Positions 43,882-51,332 of a stretch of DNA of 59,133 nucleotides are shown here, one piece after another (positions within the stretch are counted from its first letter, which is position 1; each line of letters begins with the position of its first letter). Location of the stretch: contig NZ_BMNT01000019.1 in assembly GCF_014646695.1 (NCBI RefSeq), positions 1 to 59,133 of the forward strand, in the 5' to 3' direction. This stretch comes from Sphaerisporangium melleum (GTDB taxonomy: Bacteria; Actinomycetota; Actinomycetes; Streptosporangiales; Streptosporangiaceae). The notes under the pieces were generated by a model. It was not told the DNA's origin. It did no database searches and saw nothing but the letters and a program-made list of their open reading frames with translations. A program made the position numbers and the translations under genes.

Positions 43882-45948
43882 TCAGGTCCGTGGCGGCCGG
43901 CGGTCGGTGGGGGAGATGGCGTCGAAGGGGGCGGTGTTCTCGCCGAAGCGCCAGCGGGTGGAGGTGTCCAGCGGGTCGAGGCGGCCGTGCCGGGGGTCGT
44001 CCCGGCCCACGACGAACGGGTCGGCCAGGTAGGCGGCCGCGGCCGGCGAGGAGGAGTCGGTCGGGTAGGTCATCGGCTGCCTGGCGGGCGCCTGATCGGA
44101 GTACGCCCGGTCGCCGGAGGAGGCCGGATAGGCGTCGAAGCGGGCCGCGGCGGACGTCACGTACGTGTCGGAACGGGACGACCGCGTCAGGTACGCCTCC
44201 GGCCCGGTGGACGACGCCGGGTAGGCCTCCGGCCGGGAAGACGGCGCGGCGTACGGGTCCGGCCGCGAAGAAGACGCCGGGTACCCGTCCGATCGTGAGG
44301 AAGCCGGGTACCCGTCCGACCGCGAGGACGGCGCCGGGTACGCCTCCGGCCGGGAAGATGACGGGGTGTAGGTGTCCGGCCGCGAGGACGGCGTCGCGTA
44401 GGGGTCGGTGCTGGAAGAGGCCGCGTAGGCGTCCGGCCGGGCCGAGGAGGACGTCAGGTAGGTGTCCGGCCGCGCGGAAGCCGTCGAATACCCCTCAGAG
44501 CGGGACGACGGCGTCAGGTAGGCCTCCGCACGGGAGGACGGAGCCGGATACGCGTCCGGCCGCGACGAGGAGGCGGCGTACGTATCGGGCCGCGAGGAGG
44601 ACGCGGCATAGGTGTCCGGGCGCGAGGAGGACGCGGCGTAGGCGTCCGGACGCGAGGACGGCGCAGGGTAGGCGTCGGACCGGGGGGACGGCGTCGCGTA
44701 GGTCTCCGGCCTGGACGAGGAGGTCAGGTAGGCGTCCTGGCGGGTGAGGGCCGGGTAGGGCTGCGGGGCGGCGGACGGGACGTCCGGGGTGGAGGACAGG
44801 GCGATGGGGCGGACCGTGTGGTGGGCGTTGCCGACCGAGAACAGGAACCCGTGCATGCCGTCGATGAGCCGCTGCACGTCCTCGCGAGGCCGGACGGCGA
44901 GGCGCAGGAAACCGCCACCGATGCCGAGGTCGTCGCCGCAGTCGCGGACCGCGATGCCGTGCGCCGACAGCAGGTGCTCGCTCAGCGCGCGACCGTCCTT
45001 GCCTTCGGGCAGCCGTACCAGCAGGAAGTCCGCCTGCGAGGGGTACACCGTGACCCCCGGCAGCGCCGACAGGCGCTGGGACATCGACTCGCGGTCGGCG
45101 GCCAGCGTGCGCAGGCTCTCCCGCTGGTCGCGCAGGTGCTCCCTGATCATGAAGACCAGTGACTCGGCGAAGGAGTTGAGGTTGCCGGGCGGCAGCGCCC
45201 TGCGTACCTTCCCGGCGAGCGCAGGCCCGGCGACCAGGTAGCCGAGCCGGGCCCCGGGGAGGCCGAAGGGCCGGTCCAGGCTGCGCAGCACGATGACGTT
45301 CGGCCTGATCGCGGCCTCGTCGGCGACGCTCGGCGCGGCCTCGGCGTCCACGTGGTCGCCGCAGGACTCGTCCACGACCACCAGGTCCAGGTCGCCCAGG
45401 GCGTCGAGGAACTCCAGAACGCGGGCCCGGGGGAGGTAACCGCCGTCGGGGTCGCCCGGGTTGCACAGCACGGCCACCCGGGAGCCGCGCCGGCGGATGA
45501 AGCGGACATAGGCCTCCACGTCCAGCGCGAAGCCGCGGTCCTCCTGCAGCGGGAACATGTCCAGGCGCCTGCCGGTCCCCATCGGCTCGCGGGTCCATCG
45601 GCCGGGGCCGGGGATGGGGACGGCGAGGCTCTCCTGGACGAGCAGATGGTCGATCCAGGTGACCAGCTCGTCGACCCCGTTGCCGGGGACGACCGTCTGC
45701 GGCTTGTGCCCGAGCGCCGCGCACAGCTCTGCCGTGACGGCGGCGGGGTCGCCCGGCGGGCGGCGCAGGACGGCGACGGCGTCCCGGGCGAGCAGTTCCG
45801 ACAGCTCGGCGGTGGGGAAGTACGGGTTGCCGGGGAAACGGAAGTCGACCGGGGCGCCGTGGTGCCCCCCGGCTCCCCGCTGGTGGGCGAGGGAAGGCAG
45901 GCCGTTCGCCTCGCCGCGCAGCGGGCTGAGATCGGTGGAACCGGCCAA
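43882..45948 (-). CDS. HisC/CobC-like fold-type I aminotransferase homologue with repeat tail; PLP lysine replaced
   Basis: 688 aa. Residues about 30-385 follow histidinol-phosphate aminotransferase: FPGNPYFP, VVPGNGVDELV, LCNPGDPDGGYL (Asn163), VVVDESCGDHV (Asp193) and C-terminal FLRLAVRPREDVQRL. At the position of the Schiff-base lysine (normally S-x-S-K-x-F-G-L) the sequence is RSLDRPFGLPGARLGY, with Arg226 instead of Lys, so ordinary PLP catalysis should fail. Residues about 403-614 are some 21 decapeptide repeats (consensus R-P-D-A-Y-x-x-S-S-S), followed by a short unique end (STRWRFGENTAPFDAISPTD). The reading frame is clean and codon use normal, so this is not simple decay. A binding or structural role is possible. 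Confidence 0.85.
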   Translation of the reverse strand: MAGSTDLSPLRGEANGLPSLAHQRGAGGHHGAPVDFRFPGNPYFPTAELSELLARDAVAVLRRPPGDPAAVTAELCAALGHKPQTVVPGNGVDELVTWIDHLLVQESLAVPIPGPGRWTREPMGTGRRLDMFPLQEDRGFALDVEAYVRFIRRRGSRVAVLCNPGDPDGGYLPRARVLEFLDALGDLDLVVVDESCGDHVDAEAAPSVADEAAIRPNVIVLRSLDRPFGLPGARLGYLVAGPALAGKVRRALPPGNLNSFAESLVFMIREHLRDQRESLRTLAADRESMSQRLSALPGVTVYPSQADFLLVRLPEGKDGRALSEHLLSAHGIAVRDCGDDLGIGGGFLRLAVRPREDVQRLIDGMHGFLFSVGNAHHTVRPIALSSTPDVPSAAPQPYPALTRQDAYLTSSSRPETYATPSPRSDAYPAPSSRPDAYAASSSRPDTYAASSSRPDTYAASSSRPDAYPAPSSRAEAYLTPSSRSEGYSTASARPDTYLTSSSARPDAYAASSSTDPYATPSSRPDTYTPSSSRPEAYPAPSSRSDGYPASSRSDGYPASSSRPDPYAAPSSRPEAYPASSTGPEAYLTRSSRSDTYVTSAAARFDAYPASSGDRAYSDQAPARQPMTYPTDSSSPAAAAYLADPFVVGRDDPRHGRLDPLDTSTRWRFGENTAPFDAISPTDRRPPRT
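44109..44742 (-). repeat. Tandem 30-bp repeats encoding R-P-D-A-Y decapeptides
   Basis: About 21 imperfect units of 27-33 bp (mostly 30) inside the aminotransferase-like gene. Tyr is invariant in each unit and is preceded by Asp/Glu plus one residue; Arg starts nearly all. Units such as RPDTYAASSS occur twice in a row. Variation in unit length keeps the frame. Such arrays can change copy number by slippage. Confidence 0.85.
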
Positions 45949-46367
45949 GGGGTCTCCTCATGACTGTGGTGATCGCGCCGCGCGCTCGGGCGTCCCCGGG
46001 GCGCGACACCAGGAGGTACGCGTCCCGGTCGTCGCGGGTTCATCCCGTTCGACGGCGCCGGACACCATCCGGTTTCACCGATCTTGACCGATCCGGAGCC
46101 GGCTCGAGGCCGTCCCGGCGACGCCCGGCCGTCCACCAGGCACCTTTCACTGGACGCCCGAGTCTCCCGGCAGGCGCCCGGATCTCATCCCGGCCGGCGG
46201 AATCGGCCGGACGGCTTCGATTCCCCGGCCGGCGGGGTCGTCGAGCGGCCGGTCTTCGTCCCGTTCGCCGGGGAAGACGGGGCAGGCGTCCCCGCGGCCC
46301 ATGGCGATCACCACGGCACTACGCCCGGCGGATGCCGAGGCCGGCCTGGAAGTCCGTCCGGTCCGGT
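45949..46367. other. Gene-free stretch between repeat-tail protein and symporter remnant
   Basis: 419 bp. Open frames here are shadows without family similarity. It must hold the promoter of the aminotransferase-like gene. AGGAG-like sequence near 46011 is not followed by a credible frame. No riboswitch or repeat was recognised. Confidence 0.4.
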
Positions 46368-47003
46368 TCAGCGGCCGGCGGTCTCGCCGGAGGCGCGTCC
46401 GACCGGCCCCGCGACCGGCCCGTCCGCGGGCCCCCGACCCGGGGCACCATCCGCGCCGTCCGGCGCCGAAGGGCCGGGGGTGTGGTCGTCGACGAAGGTG
46501 GCCTCGTCGAAGGGGGCGCGTCCGGAGAGCACCTCGACGGCCCGCTCCCGGTCGAAGTCGCGCACCCAGGTGCCGATCAGCACGGTGGCCACGGCGTTGC
46601 CGGCGAAGTTGGTCAGCGCGCGGGCCTCGGACATGAAGCGGTCGATGCCCACGATCAGGCCGACGCCGTCCACCAGGCCCGGCCGGTGCGACTGCAGGCC
46701 CCCGGCCAGGGTGGCCAGGCCCGCGCCGGTCACGCCCGCGGCGCCCTTCGACGCGATGATCATGAAGACGAGCAGGGCGACCTGCTCGCCGATCGACAGC
46801 GGGGCGCCGGTGGCCGAGGCCACGAACAGCGTCGCCATCGTCAGGTAGATGGCGGTGCCGTCGAGGTTGAAGGAGTACCCGGTCGGCACGGTGATGCCGA
46901 CGACGGCGCGGCTTACGCCGAGGTGCTCCATCTTGGCGATCAGGCGCGGCAGCGCCGACTCTGATGACGAGGTGGACAGGATCAGCAGGAACTCCCGGCC
47001 CAG
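46368..47003 (-). pseudogene. dctA: 3' remnant of a dctA-type C4-dicarboxylate symporter
   Basis: About 210 codons remain, corresponding to roughly the last 40% of a DAACS-family (DctA/GltP) symporter. The remnant begins LGREFLLILSTSSSESALPR and keeps VPTGYSFNLDGTAIYLTMAT, the re-entrant substrate site, SKGAAGVTGAGLATLAG and GIDRFMSEARALTNFAGNAV with the sodium/substrate residues. The first six or so transmembrane segments and the promoter are absent. The break coincides with the right end of the IS element at about 47004. A frame reading from inside the element could give a fusion fragment, but it could not fold as a transporter. Confidence 0.9.
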
Positions 47004-47060
47004 TTGACGCGCTCCCCGGCCTGAAGGCCGGGGACTCAGCCCGTGCCACGTCATGCGGCA
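47004..47060 (-). ncRNA. Predicted 3' part of the TnpB guide RNA (omega/reRNA)
   Basis: TnpB guide RNAs are processed from the 3' end of tnpB through the right end of the element, with the guide copied from flanking DNA. Here the transcript would end in the perfect hairpin at 47014-47033, then GCGUCAA, and the guide would begin at 47003 and read into the dctA remnant. Only the right-end part is marked; the RNA would extend back into tnpB. Confidence 0.45.
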
Positions 47061-48262
47061 CCTCTGAGGCTTCCTGTTTCGCCGACCTGTGCCACCGCGA
47101 GCGGTGGTCTTACCTGGTCTCCACAGGCGTTTAGCCTGTCCGCCCGCCCGGCGGCCAGGATGTTGATCGCCGCGTTGACGTCCCGGTCATGGGCCACCCC
47201 GCACGGGCAGGTCCACGACCGGACGTTCAACGGCATCGACTCGGCGACGGCCCCGCACACCGAGCACAGCTTCGACGATGGGAACCATCGGTCGATCTTG
47301 ACGAACGTCCGCCCGTGCCGGGCGGCCTTATACTCCAGCATCGCGACGAACTGTGACCAGCCCGCGTCGTGGACACTCTTGGCCAGTTTCGTGCGTGCCA
47401 GTCCCTTCACCGACAGGTTCTCCACGTGCACCGCTTGGTTGTCGCGGATGAGCCGCGTGGAGAGCTTGTGGGCGAAGTCGCGGCGCGCGTCGGCCACCCG
47501 GGCATGCGCCCGCGCGACCCTCACAACGGCCTTCTTCCGGTTCGCCGACCCCCTCGCCTTACGGGACAGGGCCTGCTGGGCTTTGCCAAGCTTCTTGGCA
47601 GCCCGGCGCAGAAATCGGGGATTGCCGATCTTCCGGCCGTCCGACAGCACCGCGAAGTGCGCAAGACCCAGGTCGATCCCGACCTCGGACACCGATTCGG
47701 CCAGCGGCTCGTCGCCGGCGTCGACCACGAACGATGCGAAGTACCGCCCGGCCGCGTCCTTGATGACCACCACGGAAGACGGTTCACAGGGCAGATCACG
47801 GGACCAGCGCACGGCCACGTCCCCGATCTTCGGCAAGCGCAGCCTCCCGCCCGCTGTCACAGAGAATCGGGCGTTCTTGGTGAACCGGATGGCCTGCCGG
47901 TTGTCCTTACGGGACCGGAACCGGGGCGGGGCGATCTTGCGGCCCTTGCGCCTGCCCGAGATCGAGGCGAAGAAGTTGCGGTACGCCGTGTTGAGGTCCG
48001 CTAGGGCCTGCTGCAACACCACGCTGGAGACCTCGCCCAGCCAGCAGCGCTCGGGCGTCTTCTTCGCCTCGGTGATGACCCGCTTGGACAACTCCCCATC
48101 ACAGACGTACGGCAGTCCTTGAGCGCGAGCTTCGATCCGTACGCGCAGCCCGTCGTTGAACACCACCCGCGCACACCCGAACGCCCGCGCCAGCGCCGCA
48201 CGCTGGGTGGCGTCCGGGTAGAGCCGGTACCGGTAACGAAGCCGCACGGCAATCATTGTCAC
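47051..48262 (-). CDS. tnpB: TnpB, RNA-guided RuvC-type nuclease of an IS200/IS605 element
   Basis: 403 aa, apparently intact. Start is GTG 48262 or ATG 48256. An N-terminal helix-turn-helix/WED region (RYRYRLYPDATQRAALARAF) precedes the OrfB domain. The RuvC triad is complete: GIDLGLAHFAVL (Asp197), VHVENLSVKGLAR (Glu281) and AHDRDVNAAINIL (Asp361). The zinc finger has CSVCG and CPCG (Cys333, 336, 352, 354). Known TnpB proteins cut DNA next to a target-adjacent motif equal to the left-flank sequence and help keep the element in place. Since tnpA is missing, movement would need a transposase in trans. Confidence 0.95.
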   Translation of the reverse strand: MTMIAVRLRYRYRLYPDATQRAALARAFGCARVVFNDGLRVRIEARAQGLPYVCDGELSKRVITEAKKTPERCWLGEVSSVVLQQALADLNTAYRNFFASISGRRKGRKIAPPRFRSRKDNRQAIRFTKNARFSVTAGGRLRLPKIGDVAVRWSRDLPCEPSSVVVIKDAAGRYFASFVVDAGDEPLAESVSEVGIDLGLAHFAVLSDGRKIGNPRFLRRAAKKLGKAQQALSRKARGSANRKKAVVRVARAHARVADARRDFAHKLSTRLIRDNQAVHVENLSVKGLARTKLAKSVHDAGWSQFVAMLEYKAARHGRTFVKIDRWFPSSKLCSVCGAVAESMPLNVRSWTCPCGVAHDRDVNAAINILAAGRADRLNACGDQVRPPLAVAQVGETGSLRGAA

Positions 48263-48269
48263 CCAACCC

Positions 48270-49760
48270 GTGACTCAACGTAGGGGAATCCGAGCGATCC
48301 GTGAACACAACGGCGACCGCGCCGGCGCCGCCCAGCACCTCGGCATGCGTTACACCCATCCGGACCCGCGGCGCATCGGCGGGCGGTTCCTCGGCACCAC
48401 CGCGCCCGCCCTGGCCGGGGCCACGTTCACCGAGACCTACACCGGAACGCTGGGCCCCTCCATGCGGGCCGTCACGCCGGTACGCGACGCCGCCGGCCGG
48501 GTGCGCGCGCTGGTGAGCGCCGGCATCATCATCGGCAAGATCAGCGCGCAGTTCCGCGAACAACTCGCCGGGGCGCTGCTGACCGGGCTGGTCGGCCTGT
48601 CGGCGGGCACCGGGGGCACCTACCTGGTCGGCGTGCGGCTGCGCCGCCACACCCACGGCCTGCGCTCCTCGGAGCTGAACCGCATGTACGAGTACCACAA
48701 CGCGATCTTGCACGCGGTACGCGAAGGGCTGCTGCTCATCGACGGCGCGGGCCGGTTGACGCTGGCCAACGACGGCGCGCGCGAGTTGCTCGATCTGCCC
48801 GCCGACGCCGAGGGCCGGCCGGTCGGCGAGCTCGGGCTGCCGCCCGCGCTGGCCGCCTCGCTGGCCTCGGGCGAGGACCGCGCCGACGAGATCCACCTGA
48901 CCGGTGACCGGGTGCTGGTGGTCAGCGCGGCCGAGGTGCGCTCGGGCAGCCGGTCACTGGGCAGGGTGGTGACGTTGCGGGACCACACCGAGTTGCAGGC
49001 GCTCATCGGGCGGCTCGACGCCGAACGCGGCTTCGCCGAGTCGCTGCGCTCGGCCGCGCACGAGGCGGCCAACCGGCTGCACACGGTGGTGACGCTGGTC
49101 GAGCTGGGCCGCGCCGAGCAGGCCGTCGCGTTCGCCACCGCCGAGCTGAAGACCGCCCAGCAGCTCACCGACCGCGTCGTCGGCGCCGTACGCGAGCCGG
49201 TGGTCGCCGCGCTGCTCCTGGGCAAGACCGCCGAGGCCGCCGAGCGGGGCGTGGAGCTGTCGATCAGCCCGGACAGCGAGCTGGACGACGTCGCGCTGGA
49301 CGGCCGCGACCTGGTGACCATCCTCGGCAACCTGGTCGACAACGCCGTCGAGGCCGCCATGGGCGGGGCGGCCCCGGCACGGGTGCGCGTCCACCTGCGC
49401 GCCGGGGACGGCCGCTTCCTGGTGCGGGTGAGCGACAGCGGCCCCGGGCTGGACGCGGCGGCGGCCACGGAGGCCTTCCGGCGCGGCTGGACCACCAAGG
49501 GCGACGGCCGCGGCCTCGGCCTGGCGATGGTGGGGCAGGCGGTGCGCCGCCTGCACGGCACGATCGAGGCCGGGCGGGACGATGACGGCGCGGAAGGCGG
49601 GGGCGCGGTGTTCACCGTACGCCTGCCCCTCCCCGAGGCGGCGTCCCCGGCGGAGCCGCACACCCCGGGAGGCGCGGCGGGCCTGGCACTCCCCGGGGAC
49701 GGCCCGGCCGGGCGGGAGACCGGCGGCCGGACGGCCGGGGACGCGGAGGGAGCGTCGTGA
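48270..49760 (+). pseudogene. CitA/DcuS-type sensor histidine kinase lacking its N-terminus
   Basis: Recognisable protein starts at GMRYTHPDPRRIG, the middle of the extracellular Cache/PDC sensor, and continues through LAGATFTETYTGTLGPSMRA to the second membrane span (LLTGLVGLSAGTGGTYLVGV). The rest is intact: PAS domain (RMYEYHNAILHAVREGLLLI), phospho-acceptor helix LRSAAHEAANRLHTVV, N box ILGNLVDNAVEA, G1 SDSGPGLD and G2 GRGLGLAMV. The first span and about half of the sensor (roughly 80-110 residues) are missing; the frame now opens at a GTG inside the IS left end (48270), giving about 25 foreign residues. A protein could still be made, but sensing should be lost. The stop overlaps the response-regulator start. 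Confidence 0.85.
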
Positions 49761-50428
49761 TCTCGGTGCTGATCGTGGAGGACGAGAAGCTCGCCGCCGA
49801 GGCCAACCGGCTCTACGTCGAGCGGGTGCCGGGGTTCCGGGTCGCCGGGGTGGTCCACTCGGGCGGCGAGGCGCTGGGCTTCCTGCGGAGCCACCCGGCC
49901 GACCTGGTGCTGCTCGATCTGTACCTGCCGGACATGCACGGGCTGGAGGTGTGCCGGGCGCTGCGCGCCGCGGGCGTGTTCTGCGACGTCATCGCGGTCA
50001 CCTCGGCCCGCGACCTGTCCGTCATCCGCTCGGCGGTGTCGGTCGGGGTGGTGCAGTACCTGCTCAAGCCGTTCACCTTCGCCGCGCTGAGCGAGAAGCT
50101 CGGGCGGTACGCCGACTTCCACTCCTCCGTATCGGGGGCCGGAGAGGTCTGCGGGCAGGGCGATGTGGACCGCGCGCTCTCGGCCCTGCGCGACACCGCC
50201 GGCATCTCGCTTCCCAAGGGCATGGCGGAGCAGACGCTGGAGGCGGTGGCGGGTGAGCTGCGCCGGGCGCCCGGCGGAATGTCGGCGCAGGCGGTGGCGG
50301 CGGCGATCGGGGTCTCGCGGGTGACGGCCCGCCGCTACCTGGAGCACCTCGCCGGTGCGGGGTTCGCCCGGCGGGTGCCGCAGTACGGGGGCCTGGGGCG
50401 GCCCGAGCTGCTGTACCAGCTCATCTGA
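49757..50428 (+). CDS. Response regulator of the CitB/DcuR family
   Basis: 223 aa; GTG 49757 overlaps the kinase stop (GTGA). The receiver domain has VLIVEDEKLAAE (acidic pocket), VLLDLYLPDMHG (phospho-Asp) and the conserved Lys in YLLKPFTFAALSEKL. The C-terminal half carries an HTH (AQAVAAAIGVSRVTARRYLE) like that of DcuR/CitB relatives. In this family the regulator turns on dicarboxylate or citrate uptake genes, typically the divergent dctA. That gene and the shared promoter are lost here, so the regulator survives with its known target broken. Confidence 0.9.
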   Translation: MISVLIVEDEKLAAEANRLYVERVPGFRVAGVVHSGGEALGFLRSHPADLVLLDLYLPDMHGLEVCRALRAAGVFCDVIAVTSARDLSVIRSAVSVGVVQYLLKPFTFAALSEKLGRYADFHSSVSGAGEVCGQGDVDRALSALRDTAGISLPKGMAEQTLEAVAGELRRAPGGMSAQAVAAAIGVSRVTARRYLEHLAGAGFARRVPQYGGLGRPELLYQLI

Positions 50429-50610
50429 GCGTTCTCACCTGGGGCTTTGGCACGATGTGAGAATTCGTCCGGCGCGGGAGGTGTAAGCGCGCCGGAGACG
50501 GGCAGAGCCCTCGCGGACGCGCGCCGGGCCGTGCGGGGCCCAACGCCCGCAGGCACCGACGACGTCCGACCGTCGGCAGAATTCCGACTTTTGGTGCTTT
50601 ACTGGCTATG

Positions 50611-50802
50611 TCAGGACTTGGCCAGTTCCTTGCTGATTCCGTTGGGTCCGTCGTACTCCTTCTCCGGGAGTCGGCGCAGCGCCTGCATGGCCTGTTCGTC
50701 CGCGCCCTTCTTCCCGGCGTGCTCGACGAGCTGTTCCTTGGTCGCGGGGTAGTCGACCCCGGACAGGAATTTCTGAACGTGGATGAAGTCCACCTGCGTC
50801 AT
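50611..50802 (-). CDS. DUF2795 small protein
   Basis: 63-aa protein. ATG 50802 is preceded by AAGGAGG four bases away. The sequence TQVDFIHVQKFLSGVDYPAT then KEQLVEHAGKKGADEQAMQA fits the small DUF2795 family common in actinomycetes, whose members have a short helical fold of unknown role. The end (LRRLPEKEYDGPNGISKELA) is typical. It lies alone, convergent with the response regulator and divergent from the lanthipeptide cluster. Confidence 0.85.
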   Translation of the reverse strand: MTQVDFIHVQKFLSGVDYPATKEQLVEHAGKKGADEQAMQALRRLPEKEYDGPNGISKELAKS

Positions 50803-51332
50803 GCGTCCTCCTTTGTCGCGATGTACTTCGTGTCCCTTCACAGATGTCAAGAAACTACGCATTCCACCTAGCCGGTCGGTCGCGACGGACTCTTTGCCTG
50901 ATCCATCCGAACGGGATTCCGTTCTAGTCGGTCGCCTCAGGCGTCACGGAACACGACATGCCTAAATAGGTGGATATAGCACATCCTAATGAGCATCAAA
51001 CCGGACAAACCCCAGGCAGAGCGCCAGGTCACATCCACGGATCACCCGAGCTCCGCGCCGGCCCCGCCTCCCCGGAGAGGCCGGCGGAGCCGCTCGGGAT
51101 TCCCCGCCCGGCGCACCATCTCCTGTCAAGGTCAGATTTTTCGCACTGTCAACTGCATTGTCGTTAGTAGCGAGAAGTACTGGTCAAGCCACCTGACTAT
51201 GACAGTTATCACGAAAACAATAGTGACATTGGCACATGACGACTATGGGACCGGTCACTAGGCACGGCTGGGGCTATCCGTAACCCTCCTCTTAGCGCGA
51301 CGCGGCGCCGGATGACGAGAGGGGTGCAGGGC
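50803..51332. other. Upstream region of the lanthipeptide cluster
   Basis: 530 bp without a convincing gene. 51120-51260 is much richer in A+T than its surroundings, as in regulated promoters. It holds an inverted TCAC-N10-GTGA (51209-51226), two copies of GACTATG (51195, 51241), and several TGAC/GTCA half-sites. No gene for a RamR-type regulator is nearby, so any activator acts from elsewhere. An open frame at 50989-51261 has poor codon bias and no ribosome site and is not called. Confidence 0.4.

Larger units (their letters stand above)
47004..48273 (-). mobile_element. IS200/IS605-type element carrying tnpB only (IS1341-like)
   Basis: About 1270 bp. No tnpA is present. The right end, read on the tnpB strand, is a perfect 8-bp hairpin with loop TTCA (47014-47033) followed by GAGCGCGTCAA; TCAA is the classic 3' cleavage tetranucleotide of IS608-like elements, which sets the boundary near 47004. 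The left end has a GTCAC/GTGAC hairpin (48258-48274), preceded on that strand by TTGAG, which fits a TTGA(C/T/G)-type insertion target. There are no terminal inverted repeats or target duplications, as expected. Ends are inferred by eye. Confidence 0.75.

Noticed and set aside
44109-44742. CRISPR-like array
   Set aside because: The 30-bp periodic units have no unique spacers, are imperfect, keep the reading frame and encode a decapeptide repeat.
45949-46367. Plus-strand frames between the repeat-tail protein and the dctA remnant
   Set aside because: They run on into the antisense of dctA, with no ribosome site or domain.
50989-51261. 90-codon open frame upstream of lanKC
   Set aside because: No ribosome site, mixed composition (Arg/Pro/Ser-rich then A+T-rich), no family resemblance; it spans the likely promoter region.
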